Below are positions 8,084-16,576 of a DNA stretch of 64,000 nt, in pieces; position 1 is the stretch's first letter; the number at the start of each line of letters is the position of its first letter. The position numbers and the translations under genes were made by a program. Source of the DNA: Bdellovibrionales bacterium (GTDB lineage Bacteria > Bdellovibrionota > Bdellovibrionia > Bdellovibrionales > UBA1609); NCBI GenBank assembly GCA_019637855.1, contig JAHBUX010000001.1, positions 705,337 through 769,336 on the forward strand. Direction: 5' to 3'. The notes beneath the pieces were generated by a model. It saw nothing but the letters and a program-made list of their open reading frames with translations, searched no databases and was not told the DNA's origin.

Positions 8084-9302
8084 GGGCTCTCTCCTTTGCC
8101 GCTGAAAGGCGCATGTGCAGCGCCTCCGCCAATTCCTCTAGATTTTGAAACGGCCACACGCCCTGGCGCGTGACCAACCGACCGGGGTGCCGCCGGCGAT
8201 CTTTACTGACCTGCGCCCAATCATTGGCCACCACGGCATCCACGTTTTCATTGATCAGGCTTTCGGCGCGGCGCTCGGTTTCAGCTTCCGTCGCATTGAG
8301 CGTGAGTTTGAAGCCGATCACTTGCAGGCCCGGCCGGCGCGAATAGCGCTTGAGCTTAGGTAAGAGTTTCGCATTGGGCTTGAGTCGCAAAGTGAGATCG
8401 CCTTCGCTGCTCAGCTTAATTTCGTTGTTCGGATGCTCTATGGAATAGTCGCTGACCGCGGCCGCATGGATCACCCCGTCGTAATCGCGCTGATCCAATT
8501 CCGTTTTTAGCTTGCGATCCAGGTCTGTGTAGTCCGTAAAGCTCACGGTGTGAGCGGTTTGCGTTGGGCGCATGGCACCCTGGCCGTGCAAGTAGGTGAC
8601 TTGCCAACCGCGAGCGCTGAGCTGATCGGCCAGTGCCGCTCCTGTTTGGCCAGTGCTGACGTTGGAGATAAAACGGATGCCGTCGATGGCTTCACGTGTG
8701 GCGCCTGCGGTGATCAGCACGCGCCCGGCCCGAGAGCCAGTCGCTTCACGGCGAGTTTCGCGGGCGACGTTGGACTCGAACAACGTTTTAAGAATATCCT
8801 CCGGCTCCAACAGACGCCCTTCCCCCGTTTCGCCACAGGCCAGAGCGCCGGGAGTGGTTGTGGCCACGCGAAATCCGCGCGCTTTCAATGTGCGCAGATT
8901 GTCTTGAGTGGCTGTTGCATTAAGCATCACCGTATTCATTGCGGGAAAAATGTGGAACGGTTTGTTCATTGGCCAAGCGAGCGTCAGTGCTCCGACCAGA
9001 TCTTCGGCCATTCCATGCGCTATCTTCGCCAGCGTATTGGCGCTGGCGGGACATAGCACTGCCATATCGGCCCAACGGGTCAGATGGATATGCTCCATGG
9101 CGCGGCCCTGTTCCCATAAATTCGTAAGTGGCGCACGACCGGTCAGGCCTTCCAGTGTGGCCGGGCCAATAAAATGGAGAGCGCTTGCAGTTAGCACGGG
9201 CTGCACCTCATGCCCCTCTTGCACCAGGCGCGAAATCGCTTGGCAGGCTTTGAAAGCCGCAATGGAACCTGACATCATAAAGAGGATTTTAGACTTGGAC
9301 AT
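8067..9302 (-). CDS. coaBC: Bifunctional phosphopantothenoylcysteine decarboxylase / phosphopantothenate-cysteine ligase
   Basis: CoaBC joins cysteine to 4'-phosphopantothenate (CoaB half) and decarboxylates the product (CoaC half, FMN). The 411-residue length is normal. CoaC half: the active-site H-I-H-L-T-R-W-A-D stretch (about 72-80), [14 protein letters not shown] (the last residue is usually Trp) and A-C-G-E-T-G-E-G-R with the catalytic Cys. CoaB half: [17 protein letters not shown] and A-A-V-S-D-Y. The usual S-S-G-K reads S-T-G-Q here, a mild divergence. It overlaps panC by 14 bases and coaX by 17 bases. Confidence 0.95.
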   Translation of the reverse strand: MSKSKILFMMSGSIAAFKACQAISRLVQEGHEVQPVLTASALHFIGPATLEGLTGRAPLTNLWEQGRAMEHIHLTRWADMAVLCPASANTLAKIAHGMAEDLVGALTLAWPMNKPFHIFPAMNTVMLNATATQDNLRTLKARGFRVATTTPGALACGETGEGRLLEPEDILKTLFESNVARETRREATGSRAGRVLITAGATREAIDGIRFISNVSTGQTGAALADQLSARGWQVTYLHGQGAMRPTQTAHTVSFTDYTDLDRKLKTELDQRDYDGVIHAAAVSDYSIEHPNNEIKLSSEGDLTLRLKPNAKLLPKLKRYSRRPGLQVIGFKLTLNATEAETERRAESLINENVDAVVANDWAQVSKDRRRHPGRLVTRQGVWPFQNLEELAEALHMRLSAAKERAHDLMS

Positions 9303-10041
9303 TGTCGATCAACCTCACGCCACCTAAAAAGGCTGCGGCAAATCTACGGCCGCGTTTTTCTTCGACGTAGTCCACGCGAAATCCGGCTTCTTGCAATTGG
9401 TGCCGAGCTTCTTCCACAGTCGCGGCGGAAGTTAACGTGCGATAAAGCAAAGGAGCCTTTTCGCGCTCGGCCGGGGTCAGCAAAATATTTCGCGAACTCA
9501 TGGCTAAGCCATCCGCTTCGCGCACCGTGGGGCAGGGCACAACTTCGATTGGTAAAAAGAACGCGCGTGCCATATCTTGAATCAGGGTCAGTTGTTGAAA
9601 ATCCTTTTCACCGAAGTAGGACCGATCGGGACGTGCCAGCTGAAACAGCTTCATCACCACAGTCAACACACCTTCAAAGTGGCCGGGACGAGTAGCGCCG
9701 CACAGTTCGCGGCTAAAGTCCTTTTCGCGGATCTCGAAGCGATAGGCGTCGTTATAAATTTCTTTTGCTTGCGGCAAGAACACGGCGTCGGCACCCGCTG
9801 CCTTTAGCAGCTCCAGATCGCGCTCGAGGGTGCGCGGATATTTTTCCAAATCTTTCGGGTCATTGAACTGCGTTGGGTTGACAAAAATACTGACTAAGAT
9901 CTGATCGCACTCCTTTGCTGCGCGCTCCACTAGTGCCAGGTGCCCGGCGTGCAAAGCTCCCATCGTGGGAACGAAGCCCACTCTTCCCGGAGCCTTGTCG
10001 CGCCAGGTGGAAAGTTCTGCGATGAGGTCCAAACGTTTCAC
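9289..10041 (-). CDS. panC: Pantothenate synthetase (pantoate-beta-alanine ligase)
   Basis: PanC condenses pantoate with beta-alanine using ATP. Motifs: P-T-M-G-A-L-H-A-G-H (about 25-34, the HIGH-like nucleotide site), F-V-N-P-T-Q-F, F-G-E-K-D-F-Q-Q-L, and the KMSKS-like M-S-S-R-N. At 250 residues it is about 30 shorter than common PanC proteins (about 280), the C-terminal domain being compact. The start overlaps the panB stop by four bases (ATGA), and the end overlaps coaBC by 14 bases. All core ligands are present, so I expect an active enzyme. Confidence 0.96.
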   Translation of the reverse strand: MKRLDLIAELSTWRDKAPGRVGFVPTMGALHAGHLALVERAAKECDQILVSIFVNPTQFNDPKDLEKYPRTLERDLELLKAAGADAVFLPQAKEIYNDAYRFEIREKDFSRELCGATRPGHFEGVLTVVMKLFQLARPDRSYFGEKDFQQLTLIQDMARAFFLPIEVVPCPTVREADGLAMSSRNILLTPAEREKAPLLYRTLTSAATVEEARHQLQEAGFRVDYVEEKRGRRFAAAFLGGVRLIDNVQV

Positions 10042-10829
10042 TCGTAAGTCTCCTTTTCCGAGGGAAAGCGGCCGCTGACCACGTCTTCACGAAAATTCTC
10101 AACCGCCTGGCGCATGAGTTCGGCGCCATTCATATAGTTGCGTACGAACTTGGGCTTGAACCCAGTTGTAAAGCCCAAAAGATCGTGCAGCACCAAAACC
10201 TGTCCATCACAGCCGAGGCCGGCACCGATGCCGATGGTGGGAATCGAAAGTGTCGAAGTGATTTCAGCGGCAAGAGTTTGCGGAACGCATTCGAGAACGA
10301 TGGCAAAACAGCCGGCCTGTTCCAGCCCACGCGCTTGCTCAAGAATGTGCCGGCGCTGCTCATCGCTACGGCCCTGCACGCGAAAACCACCAAAGGCGTG
10401 CACGAACTGTGGCGTTAAACCCAAGTGGCCCACCACAGGAACACCTGACTTGGCCAAATGGGCGACTAGTTCGTGATTGTGCTGGTCATAACCTTCCAGT
10501 TTCACGGCCTGCGCCCCGGCTTGCATCAGCTTCTGAACCGCTTCCAAGTTGCTTTTCAAATCTGAGCGAAAAGCTAAAAAGGGAAGGTCAGCCACGATGA
10601 ACTTTTTAGGCGCGCCTCGGTGCACAGCTGCTACCTGTGGAACCATCATCTCCATAGTGACGGGAATGGTGTCTTCGAGGCCATGCATCACCATGCCTGA
10701 GCTATCGCCGACCAAAAGCATATCGACGCCGGTGTCGTTGAGGATCTTGGCCGACCAAGCGTCGTAGCAAGTGACCATGGTTAAGCGGCGGCGTTGCTTT
10801 TTCCATTCGGGCAATTCAAGGATGTTCAT
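10038..10829 (-). CDS. panB: 3-methyl-2-oxobutanoate hydroxymethyltransferase
   Basis: PanB adds a hydroxymethyl group from methylene-tetrahydrofolate to 2-oxoisovalerate, giving ketopantoate. The 263-residue TIM-barrel protein shows V-T-C-Y-D-A-W-S-A (about 19-27), L-L-V-G-D-S-S-G-M-V with the metal-binding Asp, V-K-L-E-G, G-H-L-G-L-T-P-Q and I-G-I-G-A-G-L-G-C-D-G-Q. The start shares ATGA with the end of the upstream DUF2520-type gene, which fits stepwise production and reduction of ketopantoate from one transcript. Confidence 0.97.
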   Translation of the reverse strand: MNILELPEWKKQRRRLTMVTCYDAWSAKILNDTGVDMLLVGDSSGMVMHGLEDTIPVTMEMMVPQVAAVHRGAPKKFIVADLPFLAFRSDLKSNLEAVQKLMQAGAQAVKLEGYDQHNHELVAHLAKSGVPVVGHLGLTPQFVHAFGGFRVQGRSDEQRRHILEQARGLEQAGCFAIVLECVPQTLAAEITSTLSIPTIGIGAGLGCDGQVLVLHDLLGFTTGFKPKFVRNYMNGAELMRQAVENFREDVVSGRFPSEKETYE

Positions 10830-11587
10830 AGCAGATTCTCCGGGACGGGATGGCCAGTGTGTTCAGCGATTTCTAAATATTGACGATAGGCTTGCAGCAA
10901 TTCGGGGCGCCGGGCGAGCGACTCGAGGTGGGTTTTCACCACCTCCCAATCGCCGCGTGCTACGGGACCGGTGAAACTGGTCTCGGCGAACTGGCTGGAG
11001 TTCGCCACCACTTGGTGTAAAAACGGCGCGAGCAAATGGCGGGGCAGATTGAGCGTGCGTTCGAATTCATCCCCGATCTGCTTCCAAAGCAGGAATGTTG
11101 AGTTTCCCGCCAATGAACACAGAGCGTGGTAGTAGGCGCGTTGACCGGCGGCGAGCGCAAAGTGCGGATTGTTCAAACCCGGTAGCAGTGCCGAGAAGCT
11201 GTGTCCTTCTTCGATAATAAAAGGAATGCTCCGGTACCAATCGAGTGACTCTAGATTTTCACCAAACGTCATCAGTGGGTGAGCGCTTACAGCTTCGGGA
11301 ATGCGCACGGCGCCGCTGAAGTGCACCGCCGTGTGAGCCGGAGTCACTCGCTGCGCCAACTTTTGAATGGCCGCATCTTTTACCGCCAGTAACACATGGC
11401 TACTGGATTGGAGCACGCGGTTTAGGCGAGCCTCAGCGTCCACGTCGGAATATGTATTGAATGAGGGATCTCCATTGCGCGACCATAACTGCACGGGCAA
11501 ATTTAGGCTTTGTAAGTAGAAGCTGAAATGCCGGCTTAGGCGGCCGGAACCCAATAGGGCATAGGATTTGAAAGCGCTCTGACTCAT
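10826..11587 (-). CDS. panG: Rossmann/DUF2520 protein, probable PanG-type ketopantoate reductase
   Basis: A 253-residue NAD(P)-binding protein. The N-terminus has the Rossmann turn L-L-G-S-G-R-L-S-R-H (about 10-19), then A-V-K-D-A-A-I and H-F-S-G-A-V; the C-terminal half is all-helical, as in DUF2520 proteins. No panE homologue lies in the operon. From memory (not checked), this family includes PanG, a ketopantoate reductase described in Francisella. The position directly before panB, with a 4-base overlap, supports that role here but does not prove it. The start at 11587 is taken because it has an AGGACAGG stretch upstream; longer in-frame starts would cross the divergent gene. It is the first gene of the operon, so the promoter should lie in 11588-11705. 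Confidence 0.7.
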   Translation of the reverse strand: MSQSAFKSYALLGSGRLSRHFSFYLQSLNLPVQLWSRNGDPSFNTYSDVDAEARLNRVLQSSSHVLLAVKDAAIQKLAQRVTPAHTAVHFSGAVRIPEAVSAHPLMTFGENLESLDWYRSIPFIIEEGHSFSALLPGLNNPHFALAAGQRAYYHALCSLAGNSTFLLWKQIGDEFERTLNLPRHLLAPFLHQVVANSSQFAETSFTGPVARGDWEVVKTHLESLARRPELLQAYRQYLEIAEHTGHPVPENLL

Positions 11588-11705
11588 GTTTGGTACCTGT
11601 CCTTCGGGATCAAGTCCGTTTGCACCAAATCTGCGCTGTGGGCTGGGGGTTGTCAATGACACCAAGCATTGACCGGCGTGGTGATCCGGGTTTACGGTGG
11701 TGTTT

Positions 11706-12425
11706 ATGCAGCGTTGGATCTGGTTTCTTGTCGCCGCCCTAGTTTCCACGGGAGTTTACTTCACGATCCGTTATGGATTGCGGCCTAAACCTATCCCGGT
11801 GATGAACCCCACGCAGTTTACTGATCTTGAGCAGATTGGCGTCGTTATTTATAAACGGTTGCGCCACGATATTCGCGCCGAGCGCTTGGTGGTTTTAGGT
11901 ACCACGTCAGATATGCCGCAGGATTCGAAGCTGTGGACGGGCTTTTTTAAAGCGGCCGCCGCTGACAAGGAAAAGATCGTATTCTTTCCGCGCAAAGATA
12001 TTGCTCAGGTTCCTGAGATCGAGAATTTGGAAATCATCCCTTTCGATGAAGCTTCTGTGCAAAATGGACAGTTTTTTAAACTGATTCAAGAGCGCATGAA
12101 GGCGGGGCAATTGATCATTGTGCATGGACTTACTAATGAGGTTTCGCATTTGATCAACGGTTCGTTGTCGCGTCAGTTGGACCGTGTGGTTCAGCATCCC
12201 GTGCTATCGATATCGTCTCTGCGTTTTGCTTTGAAGCAAGAGGACCGCGATTCTTTGCAGACGCTGTGCTTGGATACCAATCCTACCGGTGAGAATAAGC
12301 TGGCATGTGCAGGTCAGAAAGTCGCGCGCAAATATCTGCGCAAGAATTTGGATGCTGCAAAAATTTGGGCGGTCATGGAACGACACGGGTTGAAAGAGTA
12401 TCTTGTGTTTGTGAATACGCCTTAG
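11706..12425 (+). CDS. Membrane-anchored hypothetical protein
   Basis: A protein of about 239 residues that I do not recognise. It starts with R-W-I-W-F-L-V-A-A-L-V-S-T-G-V-Y-F, a single signal-anchor or uncleaved signal, followed by a soluble domain with alternating alpha/beta character (V-V-L-G-T-T-S, L-I-I-V-H-G-L-T-N-E) that looks like a Rossmann-like fold facing the periplasm. Two cysteines near the C-terminus (C-L-D-T-N-P-T and A-C-A-G-Q) could form a disulfide. A GTG three codons upstream (11697) is an alternative start. The gene is divergent from the pan/coa operon; nothing links it functionally to CoA synthesis. Confidence 0.7.
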   Translation: MQRWIWFLVAALVSTGVYFTIRYGLRPKPIPVMNPTQFTDLEQIGVVIYKRLRHDIRAERLVVLGTTSDMPQDSKLWTGFFKAAAADKEKIVFFPRKDIAQVPEIENLEIIPFDEASVQNGQFFKLIQERMKAGQLIIVHGLTNEVSHLINGSLSRQLDRVVQHPVLSISSLRFALKQEDRDSLQTLCLDTNPTGENKLACAGQKVARKYLRKNLDAAKIWAVMERHGLKEYLVFVNTP

Positions 12426-12429
12426 TTTT

Positions 12430-12527
12430 GGGCCTAGACGATACGTATATTGGAGATGGGCGGGGCGTTGTCCGAGGGACGGATTCTCGGACGCCAATTC
12501 AACCACGTTTCCGGAAATGTTAGGCCC
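12430..12527. repeat. Nested inverted repeats between convergent genes
   Basis: The roughly 100 bases between the convergent genes ending at 12425 and 12527 can fold. An outer pair GGGCCTA (12430-12436) and TAGGCCC (12521-12527) encloses a perfect 7-bp hairpin GTCCGAG (12470-12476) / CTCGGAC (12486-12492). No T-run follows, so a classic intrinsic terminator is not clear; it may still end transcription in both directions. Confidence 0.35.
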
Positions 12528-13906
12528 TACCTTTCAACAAGGTCGTGGGCCATTGGTCTTCGGGGGGAACGGAAGTAGGTGCGGGGGCTTGTGGCCAGCA
12601 TTTCGCTGAGCTTGGCCATGTAGATGCAGGCGAAGCGGTCGACCTGGTAGGCAAAGTAGCTTTCTTCAATGCCGGTACGCATGACTTCGCCCCAGTAGGG
12701 ATTGTACATCTGCTGCTGCTGCTTGATCAGTGGAGAGATTTGCTTGTCGAGCTCCGAAATTTCGCCGAGCAGCTTGCGAATGGTTTCGTCGTGCTCATGT
12801 GTGCCTTGCTCCACTTGCGCCGAGATCATTTCGTCCAACTTGATTTCGAGCGGGAACTTTTGCTCCATCAAACCGTTGATTCTATCCAAAATCGGCAGAG
12901 ATTTTTTCTCCTGCGCCAGTTCGTCTTCAAGCTCCTCGACCACTAGGGCGGTTCGCCAAGCGCAGTCTTTTTTCAAACGCAAAATATCGCCATAAATATG
13001 ATCGCCGATGTAGAGAATCTCGTCAGGCGCCACATCCAAGTCGGAAGTGAACACGTTGGCCGAGCCGCCCTGATAAATTCCCGGCACCAGTTTGGCGTCC
13101 ATATTGGTCATAAAGCCCGTAGTCGGATCGATCTTCAAGAAGCGCTGTTTACCCATAAAGAAACTGGGCTTGGCCGACAAAGTGATCACGTAGTCGAACA
13201 AATCCTGCCAACCCTTATGCTCTTTTACAAATGGCGTGATGGTGTGGTCCAGCAGCAGCTTGGTATAGCTGAAGTCCGAGTTGGTCACCACAAACAGCTT
13301 CTTGCCGTGTTTCTTGTAGCGCTCAAGGCCCGCCACCGTGGCGGCGTCTTTTAGGATGTATTTGTCGAGATTCTTACGAACTTCGTCTTTCAGTGAACCG
13401 TCGCGATGAGCACGGTCCAAAACCGTGGTGACGTCGTCGGCGATGCGCGAATAGTCGGGCAGAGCGACGCCCTCCGGCGAATCTTTTAGGTCCACCAGTT
13501 GCATAAACAGCCCGGCAAAAGCGATCGAGAACGAAGTGTCGATGGCCAAATAATTTGGATCGCGTAGATCGATGTACACGGATTTGTACAGTCGAGTTTG
13601 CTCGCGATAGTCGATGGGCCGGCAACCATGATAGGACACGCGAATAGCGGAGTAACGGCTCAGTTTTAAAACATTGCCTTTGTCTTTATCGATCACCAGG
13701 CCACGAATGGCGCGATCGTAAGAGAAGCTTAAGTTCAAAATGGTGCTGGGATAGTTCATATCCTTCACCAGCTTTTCGATCATAATCCGATGAGCCAGCT
13801 CTTCGAAGGCGGCACTGTTGTAGCGCACCAACGTGTGGTCCATATCGAAACCGAGATAGCGAATGCGTTTCAAATTCAAGGTGCGGTTTACAAAAACCTT
13901 AGCCAT
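12527..13906 (-). CDS. HAD-IG family cytosolic 5'-nucleotidase
   Basis: A 459-residue HAD-superfamily nucleotidase of the HAD-IG (cN-II-like) group, which hydrolyses purine monophosphates such as IMP and GMP. Motif I is G-F-D-M-D-H-T-L-V-R-Y (about 19-29), with nucleophile and acid Asp separated by one residue. Motif II Thr/Ser is in F-V-V-T-N-S-D-F-S, and motif IV acids are in Y-I-G-D-H-I-Y-G-D. A long coiled-coil-prone C-terminal part (about 345-420, rich in E, L, K, Q) follows. The start shares TAATG with the rhodanese stop. Nucleotide salvage would suit a cell living on other cells' nucleic acids (inference). Confidence 0.9.
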   Translation of the reverse strand: MAKVFVNRTLNLKRIRYLGFDMDHTLVRYNSAAFEELAHRIMIEKLVKDMNYPSTILNLSFSYDRAIRGLVIDKDKGNVLKLSRYSAIRVSYHGCRPIDYREQTRLYKSVYIDLRDPNYLAIDTSFSIAFAGLFMQLVDLKDSPEGVALPDYSRIADDVTTVLDRAHRDGSLKDEVRKNLDKYILKDAATVAGLERYKKHGKKLFVVTNSDFSYTKLLLDHTITPFVKEHKGWQDLFDYVITLSAKPSFFMGKQRFLKIDPTTGFMTNMDAKLVPGIYQGGSANVFTSDLDVAPDEILYIGDHIYGDILRLKKDCAWRTALVVEELEDELAQEKKSLPILDRINGLMEQKFPLEIKLDEMISAQVEQGTHEHDETIRKLLGEISELDKQISPLIKQQQQMYNPYWGEVMRTGIEESYFAYQVDRFACIYMAKLSEMLATSPRTYFRSPRRPMAHDLVER

Positions 13907-14280
13907 TATTCGTTTCTACCTTCTACGACCAGATCCAGCTCGTTCCACAGGATCATGCCGCCCTTCATGTTGAACACGTGATCAAAACCATTGTCCTTGG
14001 CGAAAGCCGCTGCCCGCGCCGAACGTGCGCCGCTACGGCACACAAAGACCACGGTGTCGTCTTTGGACAGCTCAGCGAGGCGTTCGGGTAAAGTGTCGAG
14101 CACAATCAATTCCGCACCGCCGACATGGCCCAGCTCGCCGGTATATTCATCCGGGCGACGCACATCTACGATTTTCACAAAAGAGCGTTTTTCAAAGAGC
14201 TCTTTAGGGTCGATATCTTCAACCCCAGCTATATCTGGATTGCCTTGCCGGCTGTTAAAATGCACTTTTTGATTCGCCAC
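13906..14280 (-). CDS. Rhodanese-like domain protein
   Basis: A 124-residue single-domain rhodanese. The active-site loop is V-F-V-C-R-S-G-A-R-S with Cys at about 81; the N-terminal substrate motif V-D-V-R-R-P-D-E-Y (about 38-46) and C-terminal M-K-G-G-M-I-L-W are also typical. Such proteins carry persulfide sulfur; the acceptor is unknown. I place the start at a GTG (14280) because GGGAGG lies six bases upstream; an ATG at 14292 would leave no ribosome site. No signal peptide is present. It is coupled to the 5'-nucleotidase gene by a one-base overlap. Confidence 0.88.
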   Translation of the reverse strand: MANQKVHFNSRQGNPDIAGVEDIDPKELFEKRSFVKIVDVRRPDEYTGELGHVGGAELIVLDTLPERLAELSKDDTVVFVCRSGARSARAAAFAKDNGFDHVFNMKGGMILWNELDLVVEGRNE

Positions 14281-14400
14281 GGGACCTCCCAAAACCGCAC
14301 CAGGTTATAGCCAAGAGCAAACCCTGTCACGACGCTTTACAAGGCCCCGAAAGCATGGTTCTTTTGTTGAATTCAAATACCGCCCGGAGGTCACGAATAA

Positions 14401-15465
14401 ATGGAGCCCACCATGGAATCCAAAACTGTACTGGATAACCCGATCGGCCTAGATGGCATCGAATTCATTGAGTACGCTTCGCCCGATCCAGCCGCCCTAG
14501 AGCAACTGTTCTTCAAAATGGGTTTCCAGAAGATCGGCCAGCATAAACGCAAGGCCGTGACCCTGTACCGCCAAAATCATGTCAATTTCATTATCAATAG
14601 CGAACCAGGCACCTTCGCCGCCAAGTTTGCCAAGCAGCATGGCCCCTCGATCTGTGCTACGGGTTTTCGCGTGAAGAGTGCGCAGCGCGCCTTGGATCAA
14701 GTGGTTCAGCGCGGTGGTCGCCCGATCGAGATCAAAGCCGATCAGGCCAGTCATTCCTTTCCGGCGATTTACGGCATTGGTGACAGCGCGATTTACTTCG
14801 TCGATCGTTACCGCGCCCCGGTGCACTTCGATGACGACTTCCGTTATCTGCAGCCCGAGCGTTTTCCCAAGGGTCGGGGTTTGACCACGATTGATCACCT
14901 TACCAACAACGTCCCCAAGGGTGAGTTGGATAAGTGGGTGGATTTCTACACTAAGCTGTTCAACTTCCACGAAGTGCGCCACTTCGATATCAAAGGCAAG
15001 AAGACGGGCCTGACATCCAAAGCCATGCGCTCGCCGTGCCGTAAAATCACAATTCCGATCAACGAGCCCACCGAGGGCAAGTCGCAGATTCAAGAGTACT
15101 TGGATGAATACCGTGGGTCTGGCATTCAGCATTTGGCGTTTGGAACGGGCGATATCATCGGTAGTGTGAAGGGACTAGTCGATGCCGGCATCAAATTCTT
15201 GGATGCTCCGCCGGATACCTATTACGAAGCTGTTCCAGGTCGCGTTCCGAATGTGACTGAGGACATGCAGGTCATCAAAGACTTGTCGGTGTTGGTTGAC
15301 GGTGATGACAGCGGCTATCTGCTGCAGATTTTCACGCAAAACCTTATCGGACCGATTTTCTTTGAGATCATTCAGCGTCGCGGGCATGACGGCTTCGGCG
15401 ATGGCAACTTCCAAGCGCTGTTCGAAGCAATTGAACGCGATCAACAACGCAGAGGTTATTTGTAA
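14401..15465 (+). CDS. hppD: 4-hydroxyphenylpyruvate dioxygenase
   Basis: HPPD converts 4-hydroxyphenylpyruvate to homogentisate, the second step of tyrosine breakdown, with non-haem iron. The 354-residue protein has two vicinal-oxygen-chelate halves. Iron ligands are visible as H166 (T-I-D-H-L-T-N-N-V), H244 (I-Q-H-L-A-F) and E322 (F-F-E-I-I-Q-R-R-G). The C-terminus G-F-G-D-G-N-F-Q-A-L-F is the characteristic gating helix. GGAGG lies 10 bases before the ATG at 14401; another ATG four codons in (14413) is possible. It is followed after one base by homogentisate dioxygenase, forming a degradation operon with ribD. Confidence 0.97.
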   Translation: MEPTMESKTVLDNPIGLDGIEFIEYASPDPAALEQLFFKMGFQKIGQHKRKAVTLYRQNHVNFIINSEPGTFAAKFAKQHGPSICATGFRVKSAQRALDQVVQRGGRPIEIKADQASHSFPAIYGIGDSAIYFVDRYRAPVHFDDDFRYLQPERFPKGRGLTTIDHLTNNVPKGELDKWVDFYTKLFNFHEVRHFDIKGKKTGLTSKAMRSPCRKITIPINEPTEGKSQIQEYLDEYRGSGIQHLAFGTGDIIGSVKGLVDAGIKFLDAPPDTYYEAVPGRVPNVTEDMQVIKDLSVLVDGDDSGYLLQIFTQNLIGPIFFEIIQRRGHDGFGDGNFQALFEAIERDQQRRGYL

Positions 15466-15466
15466 T

Positions 15467-16576
15467 ATGCATTTGTTCTTTCAGGGCCTCTTCACCAAGC
15501 AAGCGCACAAGGCAATTCCTGACGGTTGTTACGAGGAAGAGCAGGGCCTGAAAGGTTTCTTTGGTCCCGTGTCCCATCTGATCAAGCGCCAACCCAGCAC
15601 GCGTTGGACCAAGATCGATGGGCCACTCCGGCCGCACATGTTCGACCCCGTAAAGCTGTCTGAGAAGGGCGGCGAAGGGGCGCAGCGTCTGCTGTACAAC
15701 GCCAATCTCAATATCTCTTTGCTGTGGCTGCAACCTAAACCTGAGCATCGTACGCGTGGTTTTCGTAATGGTGACGGCGACGTTCTGTATTTCTGTCATC
15801 AGGGTGCCGGCGAAGTGTGGAGTGAATACGGAATGTTGAAGTACCGCCAGGGCGAGTACATCAACATTCCCAAATGTCTGACCCACAGCCTGATTCCCTC
15901 CGAGCCGTCGGTATTCTTGGCGATTGAAAACTGCACCAGTCACTATGAAGAGCCTGAGCGTGGCTTGGTCGGTCGCCATGCACTATATGATTCCGCGGCG
16001 TTGGGGCGTCCAGACTTGGAGGCACAAAATGCCCGCGTGGCCGAAACCAAAGCCGAAGTGAAAGAGATCCTGGTTAAACGCTTGGATCAGATCACGCGCT
16101 TTGAGTACGACGCTCATTACTATGACACTTTAGGCTGGAAGGGCGATCTGTATCCCTACACTTTGCACACTGATAACATCATGCCGTTGATGAGTCATCG
16201 CGCCCACCTTCCTCCCAGCGCTCATACTACGTTTGTGGCGCGTGATTTCGTGGTGTGTACCTTCTTGCCGCGCCCGTTGGAAACTGACAAGGACGCTTTG
16301 AAAGTTCCGTTCTACCACCAAAACATCGATTATGATGAGGTGCTGTTCTATCACGCGGGGGATTTTTTCTCGCGTGATAACCTGCACGCTGGAATGATGA
16401 GCTTGCATCCGATGGGCTTTCCGCACGGTCCGCATCCCAAGGCGATGAAGAGCGTTGCCAACAAGACGGAGACCAATGAAGTCGCCGTGATGATTGATTC
16501 GCGCTGGCCTCTGAATATCGATCCAGCCCTTGAAAGCGTCGAGCTCAAAGACTACTGGAAATCCTGGAGAGGCTGA
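15467..16576 (+). CDS. hmgA: Homogentisate 1,2-dioxygenase
   Basis: HmgA opens the ring of homogentisate to maleylacetoacetate using Fe(II). The 369-residue protein has a cupin-type core; Y-D-E-V-L-F-Y-H and S-L-H-P-M-G-F-P-H-G-P-H-P carry the expected Glu and His ligands near the C-terminus. It is shorter than the approximately 430-residue proteobacterial or mammalian enzymes, resembling a compact bacterial branch. The start at 15467, one base after the hppD stop, is supported by the next residues M-H-L-F-F-Q-G; upstream in-frame codons lie inside hppD. Later steps (maleylacetoacetate isomerase, fumarylacetoacetase) are not in the window. Confidence 0.9.
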   Translation: MHLFFQGLFTKQAHKAIPDGCYEEEQGLKGFFGPVSHLIKRQPSTRWTKIDGPLRPHMFDPVKLSEKGGEGAQRLLYNANLNISLLWLQPKPEHRTRGFRNGDGDVLYFCHQGAGEVWSEYGMLKYRQGEYINIPKCLTHSLIPSEPSVFLAIENCTSHYEEPERGLVGRHALYDSAALGRPDLEAQNARVAETKAEVKEILVKRLDQITRFEYDAHYYDTLGWKGDLYPYTLHTDNIMPLMSHRAHLPPSAHTTFVARDFVVCTFLPRPLETDKDALKVPFYHQNIDYDEVLFYHAGDFFSRDNLHAGMMSLHPMGFPHGPHPKAMKSVANKTETNEVAVMIDSRWPLNIDPALESVELKDYWKSWRG

